Shown piece after piece: positions 48,421-59,130 of a stretch of 64,000 bases of DNA. The stretch lies in contig JAQJVK010000015.1 in the NCBI GenBank assembly GCA_035578135.1, forward strand, positions 21,750,261 to 21,814,260. The letters run 5' to 3'. The stretch comes from Flexamia atlantica. Its lineage: Eukaryota; Arthropoda; Insecta; Hemiptera; Cicadellidae. Every line of letters starts with the position of its first letter. Within the stretch, counting starts at the first letter, position 1. The notes under the pieces were generated by a model. It worked only from the letters and a program-made list of their open reading frames with translations. It did no database searches and was not told the DNA's origin. The position numbers and the translations under genes are program-made.

Positions 48421-51000
48421 CTATTTGTATTACTGAGAGCTTCCGTTAACCAAATGACATTAGTAATTGTACTTTTAGGAAAAAATCTCGAGCTTCTGCT
48501 GCTCAACTTGGATTTACAATTGTGTTTTTCCCGACAAGAGATTATTCTGTGAAATAGTAGACTGAGAACCGACACGGGAGAGGAACCACATGTTCGAACA
48601 TGAATATTGTACAACCAATCTTCTAAGAGCAAACCAGTGACCTTATGTTCGAAGGTTATTGTGAAATGTTATCTTGTGTGTTGGCAATGACAATTTTCTT
48701 CTCAACATACATCCAACTGTTCCGGTGCAAGCATGCAATATGCAGCCATTTGAAATCACTTTTAAAAAATAGAGCGAGCTTACATTCAATGTAGTATGTA
48801 ATTTGTGTACTTAAAAATAAAACGATACACTAAAAGTAAATACCATGAGTGCACTTTAAATTAAGTCGATATTTCACATCCATTATATGAGGAGTTGGCT
48901 AAAGCTTGTAACGCAATACTATTATATAGCATGATATTTGTTTTTATGGATTAATAAATTAAGGCCACTGAAACCAAAAACACGTTTATACTTATATTAA
49001 ACTGAACTCTAAGTAGATGTAATAATCGTACACTACAAATAATTTTAATTTTGACTCAGTTATTGGTTTGTTTTGTCAAAGAATAACACTATTTCTCTCA
49101 GGGAGTCGTCGTATAACGTCACTGAGGACTGAGGCCGGCTTTACGAGTTTTCAGCCACATAGGTTTATGTGTTATTTTACAGCCTGGTAAACATTACTCT
49201 AATATTAGCGTCAGTGACATCACATGTTATTGTAATTAGAGCTGAAAAATTTAATTTGTTAAGAAATTTAGAATAATAACTTTGTTGATATTTTTTACTA
49301 TTTACTATAAGCAACATTTAACAACGATAACTTAAGCTTTTGTACTTAAATCTAAATGGAACTAAAGAATTAAAAACAGATAAAAAGAAATACTTGATAT
49401 TGGCGAATTTCAAGGTACGGACGGAGCTTTTATCGTAGGTTTCATGATAACACATATGCCTGAGACCATTATAACTTTTCGTTTCAAGGTCAGGTGGCAA
49501 AAACACAATTCGTTCGCTTTCAAAAATGTAAATAATGTCTGTAGCACAATTACTCGCGTAAAAATAGTCCGATTTGAATGAAATTCAGCACAGAAATGTT
49601 AAGTAGTAATTAGTCGGACGAGTTCGAAAACCGGCCCGATCGGACCATCGGAAGGGCGAGATAATCCCCTCCGAAAATGGGTTTTTGGACTTTTTACATT
49701 GAAAAATAAAAATGATCAATTTTTGGTTTAGACCATTGAATTCAGCTTGAACAAACTACCATCTTAAATTATTGCTCTATGTCCATTGGTTACCGAGATG
49801 TCGCTGGTGGTGAGCACAGTACGTTGTCCCAATGTTAACTTTATGGGAAATAAATAAAATTCTATATCTCGTTTATTTCTTAACGCATCTGAACAAAACT
49901 TGATATTAGATCAAGTTGACCTTCATCTAATTGATATCCACAGGATAATTTAACAAACTGCAAATTTCACATTTCCATTGCAGCAAACTTGCATCAATAA
50001 TTTTCCATGGTAGTCTTACGGGAAAACTTTGGTATTCTCAATTTAGGATTTAATTGGAATTAATTTCATTTGAGGCTTCGTCTAACGCTTGATTGATTTA
50101 TTTAAGCATTTGAAATTTGCTGAGTATGCAGGTCCGCTGCAACGAGGGTATTTTAATTTGTTGATATTCTTTCTATAAATGAAGAAGTAATCGTCTCTTG
50201 TTACTTTTCAAACGAAGATATTAAAAAAAATACCTTAGCGTTTTCTTATAATTGCTTCTTGGAAATATATCGATATTGCGATTTTAATAATAAATGAGAC
50301 CAGCAATCAACATGAAATAAGTTTTTCGTTAAAATTGGAAAACATAACATGAAAACATACAAAGCCAATACTAATATAGTATACTCTCTACATTATTTTG
50401 CTGAACCTAAATTAAATATAAAGTAATTCAGTAAATTTTACGTTCGAGTATATCTTGTATCAAGTATAACAACTTGTTGTGGGGTTGTAAGAGGAATACC
50501 AATCGCAAAGATACAAATCTTGGCAGTTCTAAATCAGCCGAGTAAGGACCAGAATATCAAACCCACTGTTTCATTCGTTAACGTGGCACTGGTTTATACT
50601 TTATTTCCTGCTTTAAAATTATCAAGGCTTGCGAGAATGATTTTGTTTAACAAAATTACTAGATGAAATAAACTGAACAATAACACTTTTTTCGTTTTAA
50701 GATTAATAAATATAATTTAAACGGTTTTCTGGGGGATAAAATAAACCTATTAGGATAATATTTAAATTAATTATTAAAAAATCAAGCACCTTCAAATTTC
50801 TACTCATACGTTGCAGCTCAACGGACTACAGGCGGAAATACCTGATTAGTGATAGTAACAGGACATTACTAACAGCTGATACGTTGCGCAAGTTATGTTA
50901 ATCGATAAAATACAATCAACTAGTTTTATTGCGTTTTCGTGTGAATACATTGATAATTTTTTAATGGTATATTTATTTATACGTACAGGTTGTAAAAAAA
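48421..51000. other. A+T-rich sequence, no gene seen
   Basis: No gene recognised. 49500-49980 has a slightly higher GC content and a phrase (GATTTGAATGAAATTCAGCAC) of the kind that recurs in insect transposon remnants, but I cannot define boundaries. Confidence 0.4.
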
Positions 51001-51006
51001 GTTTAT

Positions 51007-51130
51007 GTGTATTCGGGGGAAAAGTACCTTTGTCTCCGTCGTATGAAATTGTAGCTAGCTAGCTATCGTGTATTCGGGGGGGTATAGTACCTTTGTCTTC
51101 TTCGTATGAAATTGTAGCTAGCTAGCTATC
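51007..51130. repeat. Two tandem units of 61 and 63 bp
   Basis: The units GTGTATTCGGGGG...GTAGCTAGCTAGCTATC occur at 51007-51067 and 51068-51130 with a few differences, each ending in a GCTA run. Confidence 0.9.
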
Positions 51131-51205
51131 AGCCAGCCTTATGCGCCAACAATTCCTCTTGTTGGACAAATAACTATTGCTAGCTGGATATCTGATTACC
51201 TTAAT

Positions 51206-51248
51206 ATTACCGATATCAGTTGTTCCTGATACAACTGATATCGGTAAT
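51206..51248. repeat. Perfect 18-bp hairpin
   Basis: ATTACCGATATCAGTTGT and its exact complement ACAACTGATATCGGTAAT are separated by seven bases. No U tract follows, and in a eukaryote it is not a terminator; it is possibly a fold-back remnant. Confidence 0.85.
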
Positions 51249-52684
51249 TGGGATTCGGTTGCGCGGACTAAGAAAACCAGAGGATTGGCCTACTCGCCCA
51301 GAACGGTGGCAATTTCACAGTAACTGGTGTACAAAAGAGTTTCATCTTGAGACGTTGTATTTAGTTTTCTTACGTTAAGCTCATTATTTACTGCTCAAAG
51401 ACCTTAAAGTCGTTTTTAAATATCGTCCAGTGATAAGATGGAAAACAATTTTGGTAAGGTGAACTTACTATTAAATAAATATTTGTGATAAATGATAAAA
51501 TAAAAATAAACATGAAGGCAAATGTTTATATGGGGTCGCCAATGATATAGGGGAGCTAAGCACCTAATGTAATACGTGACAAATAATAATACGTGTATTA
51601 TAATAATACCTGATAAACAATACAAATACAATTTTAATAAGTCCAATACAAAGGCCCAAAAATACAGTACTGGATATTGAATATTGAATTAAAATGAGAA
51701 ACTAAATTATAAAATGAAAGATAAACAAAAAACCTTTTATTCACAGCTGGTTATTTCATGGTTTGGTGAGAGACACCACAAGTAACTAAAGGCGTATTCT
51801 CTGCCACACGTATGCTTTAAAAGTTTCGAAATTGAGCTTACAGAAGAATGTAAATAAACAATTATATTCAATTCTTAGTGCAAATGATGTACAATGCAGC
51901 AGAATATACGTCAAGGAAAAAAATGAAAGGAACAGATAATAATAGCTCATTAATTCAGAAATAATTAAACAATATAAAAAAATAATTGAACAATAACTGA
52001 ACAATAATTAAAACAATAATTAAACCATCAGACGTAAAATAAATATGTCTTATAAAGCAATGTCAACCTGTAATCATACCTTTTATGCAAAAGTGATTGT
52101 ATCAAAAAAATAAAATTTAGTTCATGAAATCACCGTAAGACTTCTTGGGTGCACTGAAGTCAAATGTAAATGCCATAACGGGTCGTGAACAGAAATAAAC
52201 ATAGACGAACGCACGACATCGTTTATACTTTCTGTAGGTCCAACAAACCACTATTATATTTTTCAGTGCATTTTTATGACACGTCCGTTTAAAGAATTTA
52301 TGTCTCAGTTGCTGTATTGCATGCACTGAAAGATCACTCTAGATCCCACTGGTAATATTTTAAAGATATTGTTAAACATGCAAAAAGGGGTAGAGCAACG
52401 GGCATGACTGTTCCAGTATTGAGACAAACTATTTCGGTAAAATTCTCCTTAATAATTCAAATTATGACGTATTTACGGCAGAACGTAACATTATTAATCA
52501 GAAAACCGTCTGACTACGAAGCCAACCCTGCGGGATAATGTCTGCACAGTTGTTTGATCGGTTTATTCTACTATAATGCTTGAGTGGTGGTTCGTGTTAG
52601 TGGTTGGACCAAATTAAACATATACTTTTCTTCCAGCAAATTTAATCTTATTTTTACATTTGATATAGAGTACTAAAAGTTGAA
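51249..52684. other. A+T-rich sequence, no gene seen
   Basis: Frames at 51416-51646, 51786-52004 and 52117-52326 (minus) are short and rich in Phe, Tyr, Leu and Ile from A+T content. I do not regard them as genes. Confidence 0.45.
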
Positions 52685-52880
52685 AGTTTTCAAATTGTAC
52701 CTGAAACCCAAGATGGCGAGCACTTGTCGACCACCCATCATTGGGGCTTTTTGATATGTTAAAATATATATCGTGGAGGAACTTTTTAAAGCAATTTCAA
52801 GACATATGAGAATTTTCCCCATTTTCAGGCAATTTTTGGGTTCCAAAGTGTAAACATGTTGGGTATCTGTATTGTCAAAC
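52685..52880. repeat. Diverged dispersed repeat, copy 2
   Basis: Partner of 48240-48420 (AAGATGGCGAGCACTTG, CCACCCATCATTGGGGCTTTTT, TTTTAAAGCAATTTC, GGGTATCTGTATTG). Confidence 0.4.
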
Positions 52881-53109
52881 TATTTGAGTGTTGCTGAACC
52901 CAGCGTTGGGCTCAGGCCCGTTTTTACGTGATACTTGATACTTCTTCTTTAGTTCTGTTGGCCTCGTGGGACTTAGTACTATGGCTCTCATTATTTTTTT
53001 TTCTGCCAGAGGAAAATTTGTTTAATGTTAATGTCTGTTGTACCCCAGAGCACCACCGACTACGAGACATGCAATTCGAACAAGCAGTGGAAGACATTTT
53101 TCAACAGGG

Positions 53110-53475
53110 TGCAATTAATTGTTGAGTCTACTCAAATTCCTCAAAACAAAAACTGATTTTACTAGTTTTTTCCATGTCCCCCAAATGCTCGCTCCAGTCC
53201 AAACCACCGTACAGGCCCACCCCCAGAAGTTGTGCGGATTTTGATTCAAGGAGTTTTTCATCTCCAACAAACATTTTTTATGTCATTTTGAATTTCGTCT
53301 TTGGTTTGGAAGCAAACTAAAAGGTTTTGTCAGGACGAAATTCCAAGCTGTTATCGGCAAAAAACTAAGTCAAGACATTCAATTTTTCAAGTGATTCCAC
53401 CTCCATTGCATCCAGGCTGCCATTCCTGGTAACTAAGAGGGTTTGATCTGCAAAATGGTGAGATTTTAAATTTTT
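53110..53475 (-). pseudogene. CR1/Jockey-like reverse transcriptase, C-terminal half
   Basis: On the minus strand the reading is HHFADQTLLVTRNG, then EKLNVLT-stop-FFADNSLEFRPDKT, then LLGVGLYGGLDWSEHL. This follows the non-LTR RT pattern YADDTxLL, LNxLxxWFxxNxLxxNxxKT and LGxxLDxxLxWxxH. The catalytic YADD is altered to FADQ and there are stops, so it is dead. The N-terminal half lies at 54450-54880 on the same strand; a PLE fragment separates them. Confidence 0.7.
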
Positions 53476-54151
53476 TATGATAAAAGACAGCATAGGCGTT
53501 TACAAAATTAATGCAATGACTGTCCGAGTTTATACGCACAGACGGCAGACAGACGGTGAGGACGACGGGAGGATGACGGGAGTTTACGTGTAGAGACTGC
53601 ACGTTTCTTTACTACCAGGTTTAAAGAGCATTTGCCAAAGAGAAACTCCTAATCCCCTTTTTCCAACCATATAATTAATTCGAAACACAGTTACACAGAT
53701 ACACATAGTAATTTAGAGATGATGCATTTATGCAGTAAACAGACAAACAGGCAAATAGACACCATAGAATGGTTTGAAATTTATAGGGCATCAAAAAACA
53801 TCCCGATCACATATTAAACGAACAACATTCCTTAAAATCAAACATAATTTACAATACCGCAATTCACATTCTTGACCAAAACAAACCCAGAAAAGGCCCA
53901 GAGAGGGGGAGAGGAACACAACTTCCGCCACAGGTCAGTCATGACCGTAGATATACATAATGTATACTATGGTCATGACTCATCAGCCACCGGTACCTCG
54001 AGACGGATTACTTGGCCAAGTTTTTGTTTTTAATAATCGATGTCGTATTTTCATTTGTGCGTGTTTTGTGTTTTTCGTATCCCGAAGGGTTTTAATATTA
54101 TCGCAATGATGAAACCTCATCGCGGATGAGATGTGTACCTCCTTCACAAAC

Positions 54152-54182
54152 CTGAAGATGTGGTGGTCATATAGCACGAAAC
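54152..54182 (+). ncRNA. Hammerhead-like core in PLE repeat 1
   Basis: CTGAAGA (54152-54158), one base (T), GTG...CAC short stem II, GAAAC (54178-54182). The second repeat has the same at 54349-54379. Stem II is only 3 bp, so it is probably degenerate. Confidence 0.35.
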
Positions 54183-54348
54183 AGCTGTAATAGTTTATTA
54201 CTACATAGGATCAATTGACGCAGCAGGAAAACTAAACCTTTCATTATTAAGAATTTTCGCAATATTAGAGAAATTAAAGATAATATTAAGAATATTATCG
54301 CAATGATGAAACCTCATCACGGATGAGATGTGTACCTCCTTCACAAAC

Positions 54349-54379
54349 CTGAAGATGTGGTGGTCATATAGCACGAAAC
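54349..54379 (+). ncRNA. Hammerhead-like core in PLE repeat 2
   Basis: Same bases as at 54152-54182, one repeat period (197 bp) later. The two cores in tandem are what a dimeric hammerhead arrangement would require. Confidence 0.35.
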
Positions 54380-54449
54380 ATCTGTAGTAGTTTATTACTA
54401 CATAGGATCAATTGACGCAGCAGGAAAACTAAACCTTTCATTCTAAGAA

Positions 54450-54880
54450 TTTTCTCTGGGATGAATTCGGTTATGTCATTGATGTAGACAAGTTAGAGAA
54501 GGGGATCAAGAATGGAGCCCTGAGGAACTCCTCTTTTAATTGCCTGTGGTATTTAAAGTGTGAATTTAATTTTTAATTTTGATTTGTGTTGCAATTCAAT
54601 GGTTTGAGTTCTGTTAGATATATTAGAAGTAAACCAATGTACGGCCACTTCCTAAATTCCTGTTTTTTGCTTTTGAAAGATTTTTTTAGCAGATTGTCTG
54701 CTCTGATGCAGTCAAATGCTTATGAAAGGTCGGCAAAGCAACTCATTACCGTCTCTCCAGCATCGAGCGCCTTAGTGCATTCATTGAGGAAATCAATCAG
54801 TGCCAGTTTTGTTGATTTTGATTTTTGAAATCCATGTTGCCTTTTACACAAGAGATTGTTTCTATATTCTATATTTGTAG
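54450..54880 (-). pseudogene. CR1/Jockey-like reverse transcriptase, N-terminal half
   Basis: The minus strand reads RQHGFQKSKSTKLALIDFLN, then CFADLS-stop-AFDC, then KRGVPQGSILDPLL-stop-LVYINDI. These are the QHGFxxxxST, FxDLSKAFD and GVPQGSILGPLLFxxYIND blocks of non-LTR reverse transcriptases (palm and fingers). The catalytic Lys position is a stop codon and another stop follows PLL. It is a relic joined to 53110-53475 before the PLE insertion. Confidence 0.75.
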
Positions 54881-56143
54881 GAAGCCAACTGGTTGGTCAA
54901 TTGGTTTTCCTACAAAAACTGTCATATTAAGCACTGATATTTTGCCAACTGCTAACACACTCAGTTGTACCGCGTGAGTTTATTTTGCATACAGCACTTT
55001 ACTATGAGTTGGTTTTCGGTCTGTGTGTAGACCTGAAAACACCTAAGCAAAGCAGGTTTATATATTTCAAAAAATTGCATTAAGAGTCATAGCTCACCTC
55101 AAAGCAAGGGGACCGTTTACATCTGATTTCATTGATACAGGTCTCATCGCCTTTCCAAGAATTTATATTTATCCAGGACGTCGTTATTCTGAAGCAAAAC
55201 GTCAAAAACCTTCTGAACTATTGCCATAGTCTAAATATGCATTAAGGTGAAAATAAGTTTTACTTCCCCAATCATAAAACTTAAGAAATCAATCGGTTAA
55301 AATTTAATAATTATTTTTAATTTCCTCCCTTTGTAAAACCAGGTGTATCAGTAAGTTTTGTAAAGGTTCCTATAAGTTACTTTAAAAAAATTGTACTTAA
55401 TACCTCAATGTAATAAGAAATGCCTTTAGTTAAATTTAATTATTCTTGGAGCCAGTTTTTACATAGTAATTACTGGGGTTTAACCAGTTACCCATTCAGT
55501 AGTTACCATGAGTGTTATTTACAACTCTAATAAATCACTTATGAAGTAGCGTTACCAACAACAACGGAAATCTTGGAGTGAATAAATGTTTTATACGAGG
55601 AGTTTTACGATTGCTTTACAACCAGCAGTAAAGGTTTTACTCTGCAGTAAAGCGTGATTAGTGAACTCTGTAGTGACTTTTTGTGTACTTCCGCGGAAGT
55701 TGATACGTTATTAATTACCATCGTTTAGATTTTTTCAGGCTAGAAGCTCGTCTGTAGCATTTTCACAGATATAAAACTATGATAAAAAATGTTCGTCAAG
55801 GTATTCTGACTTTCACGACATTGAACATTTGCTAAATGCTGTGAAAAAAGATTCATATTCCCTGTAGTGAAAATTATATTTTTAAATTGATTTAGTGCTT
55901 CTGATTATACTGAATGATTTTGGGTGCTTTTCCTTAATAAAGATCTTTACTGCACTTTGCCTTATTAAGTAATCTTTCAATACTTATCAGGAAAGCTCAT
56001 GACTTTAATCTGGCAGACAAATAAAAAGTATCGCACAAATGAAATTATCGCTTTAGAGGGGGACCTAGTAACTATCTAAATTAATAGTGGCAAGATTCAA
56101 TATTTCTTATGTCTATAAAAGGCAAAAAGATTACTCACTCACT
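54881..56143. other. A+T-rich sequence, no gene seen
   Basis: No frame of note and no repeat. Adjacent to the RT relic, 54881-54990 may contain more of the LINE but I cannot see a domain. Confidence 0.4.
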
Positions 56144-56669
56144 CATCACTAATTTCCTACTTCCCTTGAACCTAAAAAATGAAATTTAACTTATTTTTTC
56201 TTTTTAAAGGTTTTATTCTGGTGTCATAAATCTTATGTTTTGTTATTCAAATTTAAAACTGGTACATATAATAACTAAGTTTAAAAAACACCGCTTTAGA
56301 CTAAAACATTTTTTTAATTTTTCATGCCGAAAAATGAATTTTAGTTCATCAGCTACAATAATAATTACTAAATTAATCTTCTGAACCAGACTCCCATTGA
56401 TAACTCCCTCATCACTAATTTCCTACTTCCCTTGAACCTAAAAAGTGAAATTTAACTTATTTTTTCGTTTTAAAGGTTTTATTCTGGTGTCATAAATCTT
56501 ATGTTTTGTTATTCAAATTTAAAACTGGTACATATAATAACTAAGTTTAAAAAACACCGCTTTAGACTAAAACATTTTTTTAATTATTTATGCCGAAAAA
56601 TGAATTTTAGTTCATCAGCTACAATAATAATTACTAAATTAATCTTCTGAATCAGACTCCCATTGATAA
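56144..56669. repeat. 266-bp tandem duplication
   Basis: CATCACTAATTTCCTACTTC starts at 56144 and again at 56410. The copies (56144-56409, 56410-56669) differ at only a few positions, so the event is recent. A+T-rich, noncoding. Confidence 0.9.
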
Positions 56670-57164
56670 ATGCATTTGATAACAGTTAATTAGGTTGAAG
56701 ACGAACAACCGACTATTAATATAACCACTACATACAATACGAGCTCTAATAAACAGGAAAATTAGTTTACGTTAGCCTTGTTGTAACTAATTAATGCATT
56801 GTTAGGCCGTCGGCGCCTGGTGGGTATTATATTTCACTAAAAGCATTCACTTTCCTCCCACCTAAAACTGACACAATATAATTTACCTGGTGAGTACAGA
56901 GCAGTACTCATGTAGCTGCTGTGATGCTTAAGAGTACGAAAAAAACCACTTTATTAAAACGTTGTTCAACAAGATAACTTACGCTCTTCCCACTTGCTGT
57001 ACTGCCAATAAAAAACTGCACAGCTCTACTCCTTTACCTCGTTAGTTCTTATAGATACAACATGAAATTCAGCAACAAAACATTTTTCATTTCAACTGCT
57101 ACCACGATCCTCTCAATGTTGCTCCATTATCTGTAGCTGTAAAGCTCAAAAACTGTTATGCCTC
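56670..57164. other. Sequence without recognised gene
   Basis: Slightly higher GC content near 56790-56830 (GGCCGTCGGCGCCTGG). No coding or repeat structure seen. Confidence 0.4.
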
Positions 57165-57812
57165 TAATAAAGTCTTTAACCACCCTCAAAGCCCTAATAC
57201 CCTTTACAGAAACTTATAGGGCTACTATTCTTTCAACTTTCTCAAAATATTAAATACAGTAGCTTTCATTGGGTCCTCGTCAACTGAACCACTAGAACGC
57301 CCTACGGATATTTCCACTCTCCACTGTTGAGAAGTCTTTATCTACCCTTAAAGGCTCTAATACCCTTTACAGCAACTTATGGGGCTACCATTCTTTCAAC
57401 CTTCTCAAAATATTAAACACAGTAGCTTTTATTGGGTCTCGTAAACTGAACCACTAGAACGCCCTATGGATATTTCAACTCTCCTCTGTTGAGAAGTCTT
57501 TATCTACCCTTAAAGGCTCTAATACCCTTTACAGAAACTTATAGGGCTACCATTCTTTCAACCTTCTCAAAATATTAAACATAGTAGCTTTAATTGGGTC
57601 CTCCGTCAACTAAACCACTAGAACGCCCTACGGATATTTACATTCTCCACTGTTGAGAAGTCTTCAACTACCCTTAAAGGCTCTAATACCTTTTTCACCA
57701 ACTTATAGGACTACCATTCTTTCAACATTCTCAAAATATTAAATAGCTTCAATTGGGCCTTAATTTAGAAGAACGTCCTAAGAATATTTCCATCCTCCAC
57801 TGTTGAGAAGGC
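57165..57812. repeat. Satellite of about 162 bp, nearly four copies
   Basis: The word CTAATACC recurs at 57195, 57357, 57519 and 57683 (spacings 162, 162 and 164). Each unit also contains TTATAGGGCTACCATTCTTTC, CACTAGAACGCCCTA and CACTGTTGAGAAG words. The outer copies are more diverged. Confidence 0.9.
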
Positions 57813-59060
57813 TCGTTGACCCCCGCAACGGCGACATTATTAAAACATAAATAACGATTACGATTGCAATTATTTTTGCGAAATGTAAATGATTTATAGT
57901 CATTGACATTAAAAAAAGGTTTAACTAAGCCAAACAACAATTATAATCCTAATAACTTGTAAGAAACTTGTTTATGCTCGCGTTACGTTTTTATACATTG
58001 ATGATATTGAACGACGATTATGTTTAATTTAAGAGTAACTCACAATGCATTTCCCCTTCAGGATATGTAAACTTTAAACTCAATTATGAATATAAAAATA
58101 TATACATTTATTTGTTTTAATTTACCTGCGACAATGATAACGTAACGACACAAGATAGTTTTAGGCAATGATAACGTAACGATAACAATATCGTTTTGAT
58201 TGTAAGAATTGGCAGAGCCTGTAAATGCGATGGCTATATTTCATTTCAATGAAAGGAATAGTAAAAAAAAAACATTTTTTTGAAAAGCGGGTTTTCTAGA
58301 GGAGTCCATAAATAAAGTATTTTTGATTAAAACGTTTATTTAAAATATATGTTTTTTACAAACTATAAACAGAAAGAACTTTGACATCCTAGTCTAGTAT
58401 AAGATCAAAGAAAAGTTACTTTTGAAGTTTTAACGAATGTTATGTTTCCATTAGGGAAATGGTTTTTACTATCTTTTGTGATACTTTAAGGTTGATTACA
58501 TTAAAAAAGACCAATAGAGTAGAACTGAAGACGGTAAGGTAAACTTTATTTGATTGAATTGTCAACCGTTACTATCTAGATTCTATATCAATCGTGTTTA
58601 TTACTTTCAATTATTCAGCACTTATGAATGTAATTTCTTTAGATGTGTAGTTTTTCAATTCAAAACCTAATTCGATTTCCAGCTAAGTAATTTTTTAATA
58701 ATTTTGTCTAAAAATATATCTGGTTAAATTTATCTTAAAGCGCATTAAACTGTTTTTTGAAATAAAAAAATTTTTGATTGCTGAAATACTGTAATTCTAT
58801 ATAAATTAGACATCTTAAAGGAGGATTGTTCATGTTTGGATGCCGTTTGGGAAACAAGCAAAAAACAATGAGACAAATTGTTTCATGTGGGGAAGAGATG
58901 TAAACCCACATTCCACATAAAATGATAATGCTGTACATAAAGGCAGCATGCAGGTAAGCTGCAGCAGAGATCTACATACATTCGCCTTACTAGTTACCTT
59001 TTTTTTAACAGTTCATTGATCATTACGAATTGTATTATAAATTCAGACTTACAAAACAAA
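57813..59060. other. A+T-rich sequence, no gene seen
   Basis: A short direct repeat of ATGATAACGTAACGA lies at 58134-58148 and 58169-58183. Nothing else recognised. Confidence 0.4.
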
Positions 59061-59130
59061 TTTGTATATCTATGTATTTAACATTTTGAAGAAAAGATAA
59101 GAGTTCAGATCCCAAAACGTAACGAAAATT
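59061..59130 (+). mobile_element. Decayed PLE-tail-like motif
   Basis: TTGAAGA (59086-59092), AGATCCC-type stem remnant and AAAACGTAACGAAA align by order with 33606-33650 (TGAAGA, GATCCC, GAAACGTAGTGAAA). It is too degenerate to fold. Confidence 0.3.

Larger units (their letters stand above)
53476..54449 (+). mobile_element. PLE fragment inserted in the CR1-like RT
   Basis: The plus strand at 53616-53820 encodes a decayed GIY-YIG segment (KHSYTDTHSNLEMMHL, later WFEIYRASKN) aligning with HSYKDITNNLTILHH and EEIEIYKG of the PLE at 1-683. A noncoding tail with two 197-bp direct repeats follows, each bearing a hammerhead-like core. Orientation is opposite to the host RT. The insertion separates the RT palm block (VYINDI) from the FADQ block. 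Confidence 0.65.
54094..54449 (+). repeat. Two direct repeats of the PLE tail, period 197 bp
   Basis: 54094-54290 and 54291-54449 are nearly identical from AATATTATCGCAATGATG to the AAACCTTTCATT end. Tandem pseudo-LTR arrangements are a known PLE feature. Confidence 0.85.

Noticed and set aside
51416..52326. Three minus-strand hydrophobic frames
   Set aside because: A+T-driven Phe, Tyr, Leu and Ile content, no homology recognised, no start or polyadenylation context.
54586..54828. 80-codon plus-strand frame
   Set aside because: It is the antisense of the reverse transcriptase relic on the minus strand.
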